Made by a program: the position numbers and the translations under genes
From: JABWAJ01 sp046153985
GTDB lineage: Bacteria > Bacteroidota > Bacteroidia > Chitinophagales > Saprospiraceae
NCBI GenBank assembly: GCA_046153985.1
Contig: JBJXFD010000187.1
Location: 1 to 64,000 of the forward strand
Length of the DNA: 64,000 nucleotides
Reading direction: 5' to 3'
In this document: positions 62,482 through 64,000 of the stretch, piece after piece
Layout of the letters: each line of letters opens with the position of its first letter
Numbering within the stretch: position 1 is the stretch's first letter
The notes under the pieces: model-generated
The model's input: the letters and a program-made list of their open reading frames with translations, nothing else
Databases searched by the model: none
What the model was told of the DNA's origin: nothing

Positions 62482-64000
62482 ATGATGAAGCCGCCGGTCA
62501 TATTTCTCGCTTTCGCCAACGCACAGGACCGCCACCTCGCCCTGCTGGATGAGGAACGCAGGATTGTTACGGGGCATTTGACGCCTTTGGCCAGCGAACA
62601 GTTTTTTCAAATCCACACAGAACCTGCGGCTACTGCCAAAGACCTGACCCGCTACATTGCGGAGTTCAAAGACCGGATTGCCGTTTTTCACTACGGCGGT
62701 CACGCAGGCGTTGAGCAAATTTTCCTGGCAGATGTCGCCGCCAATGCTGCCGGTCTGGCGCAACTCCTGGCCGGACAATCCAACCTGAATCTGGTTTTCC
62801 TCAACGGCTGTTCCACCAAGGCCCAGGTTGATCTGTTGTTGGAGCTCGGCGTGCCGGCAGTCATTGCAACCAACGTCCCCATTTCCGATCCCGGCGCGAA
62901 AGATTTTGCCGATATTTTTTATAAATCCCTCGCTGCGGAACACAGCATTGAAGGCGCTTTCAAATTGGCTGCGGCCAATTACCTGCTCCTGAAAGGTGAA
63001 GCGGTAGGCATTTACCGCGGCCTGGCTTTGCACACACCCGACCAGGAAAAAGAAACGCTCCCCTGGGGCCTTTATGTAAAAAAAGACAAAGACGCGGCCT
63101 TAGACTGGAAATTGCCGCGCAAAAGTGCAGCTTCCTTCATCGTCCGGGGCGCAGGCCGCAAGTACGAGCCCAACCGCGCAATGAACCAAAGGCTCATTGA
63201 AACCATCGCAAACGCCATTGAGCCGTACAGCGAAACCATCAGCAACATGGTGGAAAACGCCCGTCGAAGTGGCAAGGAGCCCAGCCTGCGCGATTTGAGG
63301 GCCGCTGTTATTGATGCTTTCCCAACGCCTATTGGCACCCACCTGCGCAAATTATTGCTGCTGGAATCCGCCGGCGTGGAACGGCTCTCCAAAATTGTAG
63401 ATGTTTATACCGTTGCTTCCGAATTGCTGGCTTATATCTTGCTGGCCCAGTTGTGGGATGAAAAATTTCGCCTCCCGAAATTGGTGATCCCGGATGCTCA
63501 ACTGCGCGTCATCAGCGCTTTTTTTGAAATGAAAGAAGGCGATTGGGAAACGTACGACCACATCGCTTTGGTTAGGGCGATAGGCGATGTTTTTGCCGGG
63601 AATGACATCCCGCCTTTCGTCATGGAATATACGGCGCTGCGCGAACAGTTTCTCGCAGAAAACGCGCTCCAGCAAGCCCAGCAATTTTTGCAGGAAATGA
63701 AGCAGGAATTACTAGGCTCCATTGCCGCTGATGAAATCGAAAGTTTTTGCGTTCAGGCAGAAGACCATTTGTGTGAAATATTCCGGCATATCGGTTTTTG
63801 TGCCAAATATAAATTAGCGACCGTAAAAACCATCGAGCTGCAGAAACGCCGCCACGAATTGCCCCGCTTTCGCCACAATATTGTCGTACTCGACAAAGTG
63901 AGTGCCGGGGTTCTGGACGATGTGCTGGAAAGTGATGAGTTTTCAGAAAACAATTCCGTAGTTTTGCTGCACAGCGATGACGCTGTATCACCGTTTCTCA
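62482..64000 (+). CDS. CHAT-domain caspase-like protease (3' partial)
   Basis: At least 506 residues, running off the window. The N-terminal CHAT domain (about 1-200) carries the catalytic pair in VFHYGGHAG (H74) and VFLNGCSTKAQ (C110), with VPAVIATNVPISD behind. After about residue 215 there is an uncharacterised alpha-helical region (FPTPIGTHLRKLLLLESAG, LAYILLAQLWDEKF, and acidic helices), no membrane segment. CHAT proteases are effectors in bacterial conflict or defence systems, activated by partners often encoded downstream, which here are outside the window. The frame is the only open one on + here; two adjacent ATGs (62482, 62485). Confidence 0.88.
   Translation, partial: MMKPPVIFLAFANAQDRHLALLDEERRIVTGHLTPLASEQFFQIHTEPAATAKDLTRYIAEFKDRIAVFHYGGHAGVEQIFLADVAANAAGLAQLLAGQSNLNLVFLNGCSTKAQVDLLLELGVPAVIATNVPISDPGAKDFADIFYKSLAAEHSIEGAFKLAAANYLLLKGEAVGIYRGLALHTPDQEKETLPWGLYVKKDKDAALDWKLPRKSAASFIVRGAGRKYEPNRAMNQRLIETIANAIEPYSETISNMVENARRSGKEPSLRDLRAAVIDAFPTPIGTHLRKLLLLESAGVERLSKIVDVYTVASELLAYILLAQLWDEKFRLPKLVIPDAQLRVISAFFEMKEGDWETYDHIALVRAIGDVFAGNDIPPFVMEYTALREQFLAENALQQAQQFLQEMKQELLGSIAADEIESFCVQAEDHLCEIFRHIGFCAKYKLATVKTIELQKRRHELPRFRHNIVVLDKVSAGVLDDVLESDEFSENNSVVLLHSDDAVSPFL

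Noticed and set aside
62455..63991. Several minus-strand frames of 60-192 codons
   Set aside because: They are mirror frames of the CHAT gene, which has catalytic motifs and a far longer frame on +.
1..64000. CRISPR array, rRNA or tRNA genes
   Set aside because: I found no regularly spaced direct repeats with unique spacers, and no rRNA or tRNA-like sequence by eye; a covariance-model scan would be needed to exclude a tRNA fully.

Overview
The window looks like a chromosomal segment of a Bacteroidota bacterium, most likely Saprospiria (Lewinella/Haliscomenobacter/Saprospiraceae-like). Support comes from several exported proteins ending in type IX secretion (T9SS) type A or B sorting domains, PKD-repeat adhesins, A-rich leaders with weak Shine-Dalgarno signals, one clear Bacteroidota promoter (TTG-N20-TAACTTTG), S46 dipeptidyl-peptidase, M56/TonB protein, and the birA / rsfS-ftsH neighbourhood. 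I could assign lineage only from gene content. I saw no rRNA, tRNA or CRISPR.

Layout. 1-7.3 kb: two amidohydrolases (first cut by the window edge) and a glycosyltransferase on +, then a GH36 alpha-galactosidase and a YrdC/TsaC-type protein on -. 7.6-12.2 kb: two paralogous ~755-aa PKD surface proteins with T9SS type B tails. 12.2-16.6 kb: a repeat-rich gap, then a cluster of two tandem 153-aa paralogues, a DUF1508 fusion protein whose C-terminus seems to carry the same fold, a 76-aa zinc-ribbon-like protein and a SARP/BTAD regulator. 16.6-21.5 kb: accessory genes (VapBC-like pair, M56-TonB fusion, XisH/XisI, DUF4238 protein plus a small partner). 21.7-28.3 kb: a 1343-aa tandem cyclase-AAA-TPR protein built like soluble adenylyl cyclase, and three membrane proteins. 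28.6-35 kb: an operon of GltD-like flavoprotein, pyruvate:ferredoxin oxidoreductase and a dihydroorotate-dehydrogenase-like protein. 35-41.6 kb: T9SS protein beside the decayed tail of a paralogue, GH5-like hydrolase, lipoprotein MsrA and a gene fragment behind it. 41.9-51.6 kb: S46 peptidase, OmpA lipoprotein, two tandem dipeptide-type binding lipoproteins, SH3 protein, a glucosaminidase-like protein lacking its catalytic Glu, APC permease. 51.7-58.8 kb: housekeeping block (enoyl-CoA hydratase, glycerate kinase, FtsH, RsfS, BirA, CinA). 58.9-64 kb: T9SS type B lectin protein, Uma2 nuclease, small exported protein, and a CHAT (caspase-like) protease running off the right edge.

The most unusual structure is between genes. 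Two long, nearly perfect palindromes share a core (ACGTGTCGGACA) but have locus-specific outer arms that include stop codons of neighbouring genes. At least six gaps hold short degenerate 'word' repeats in opposed arms, resembling cyanobacterial STRR repeats. A MITE-like element with GTGTCTG ends recurs in parts elsewhere. The best candidates for an undescribed system are the 12.7-16.6 kb beta-domain/DUF1508/SARP cluster and the CHAT protease locus at the right end.
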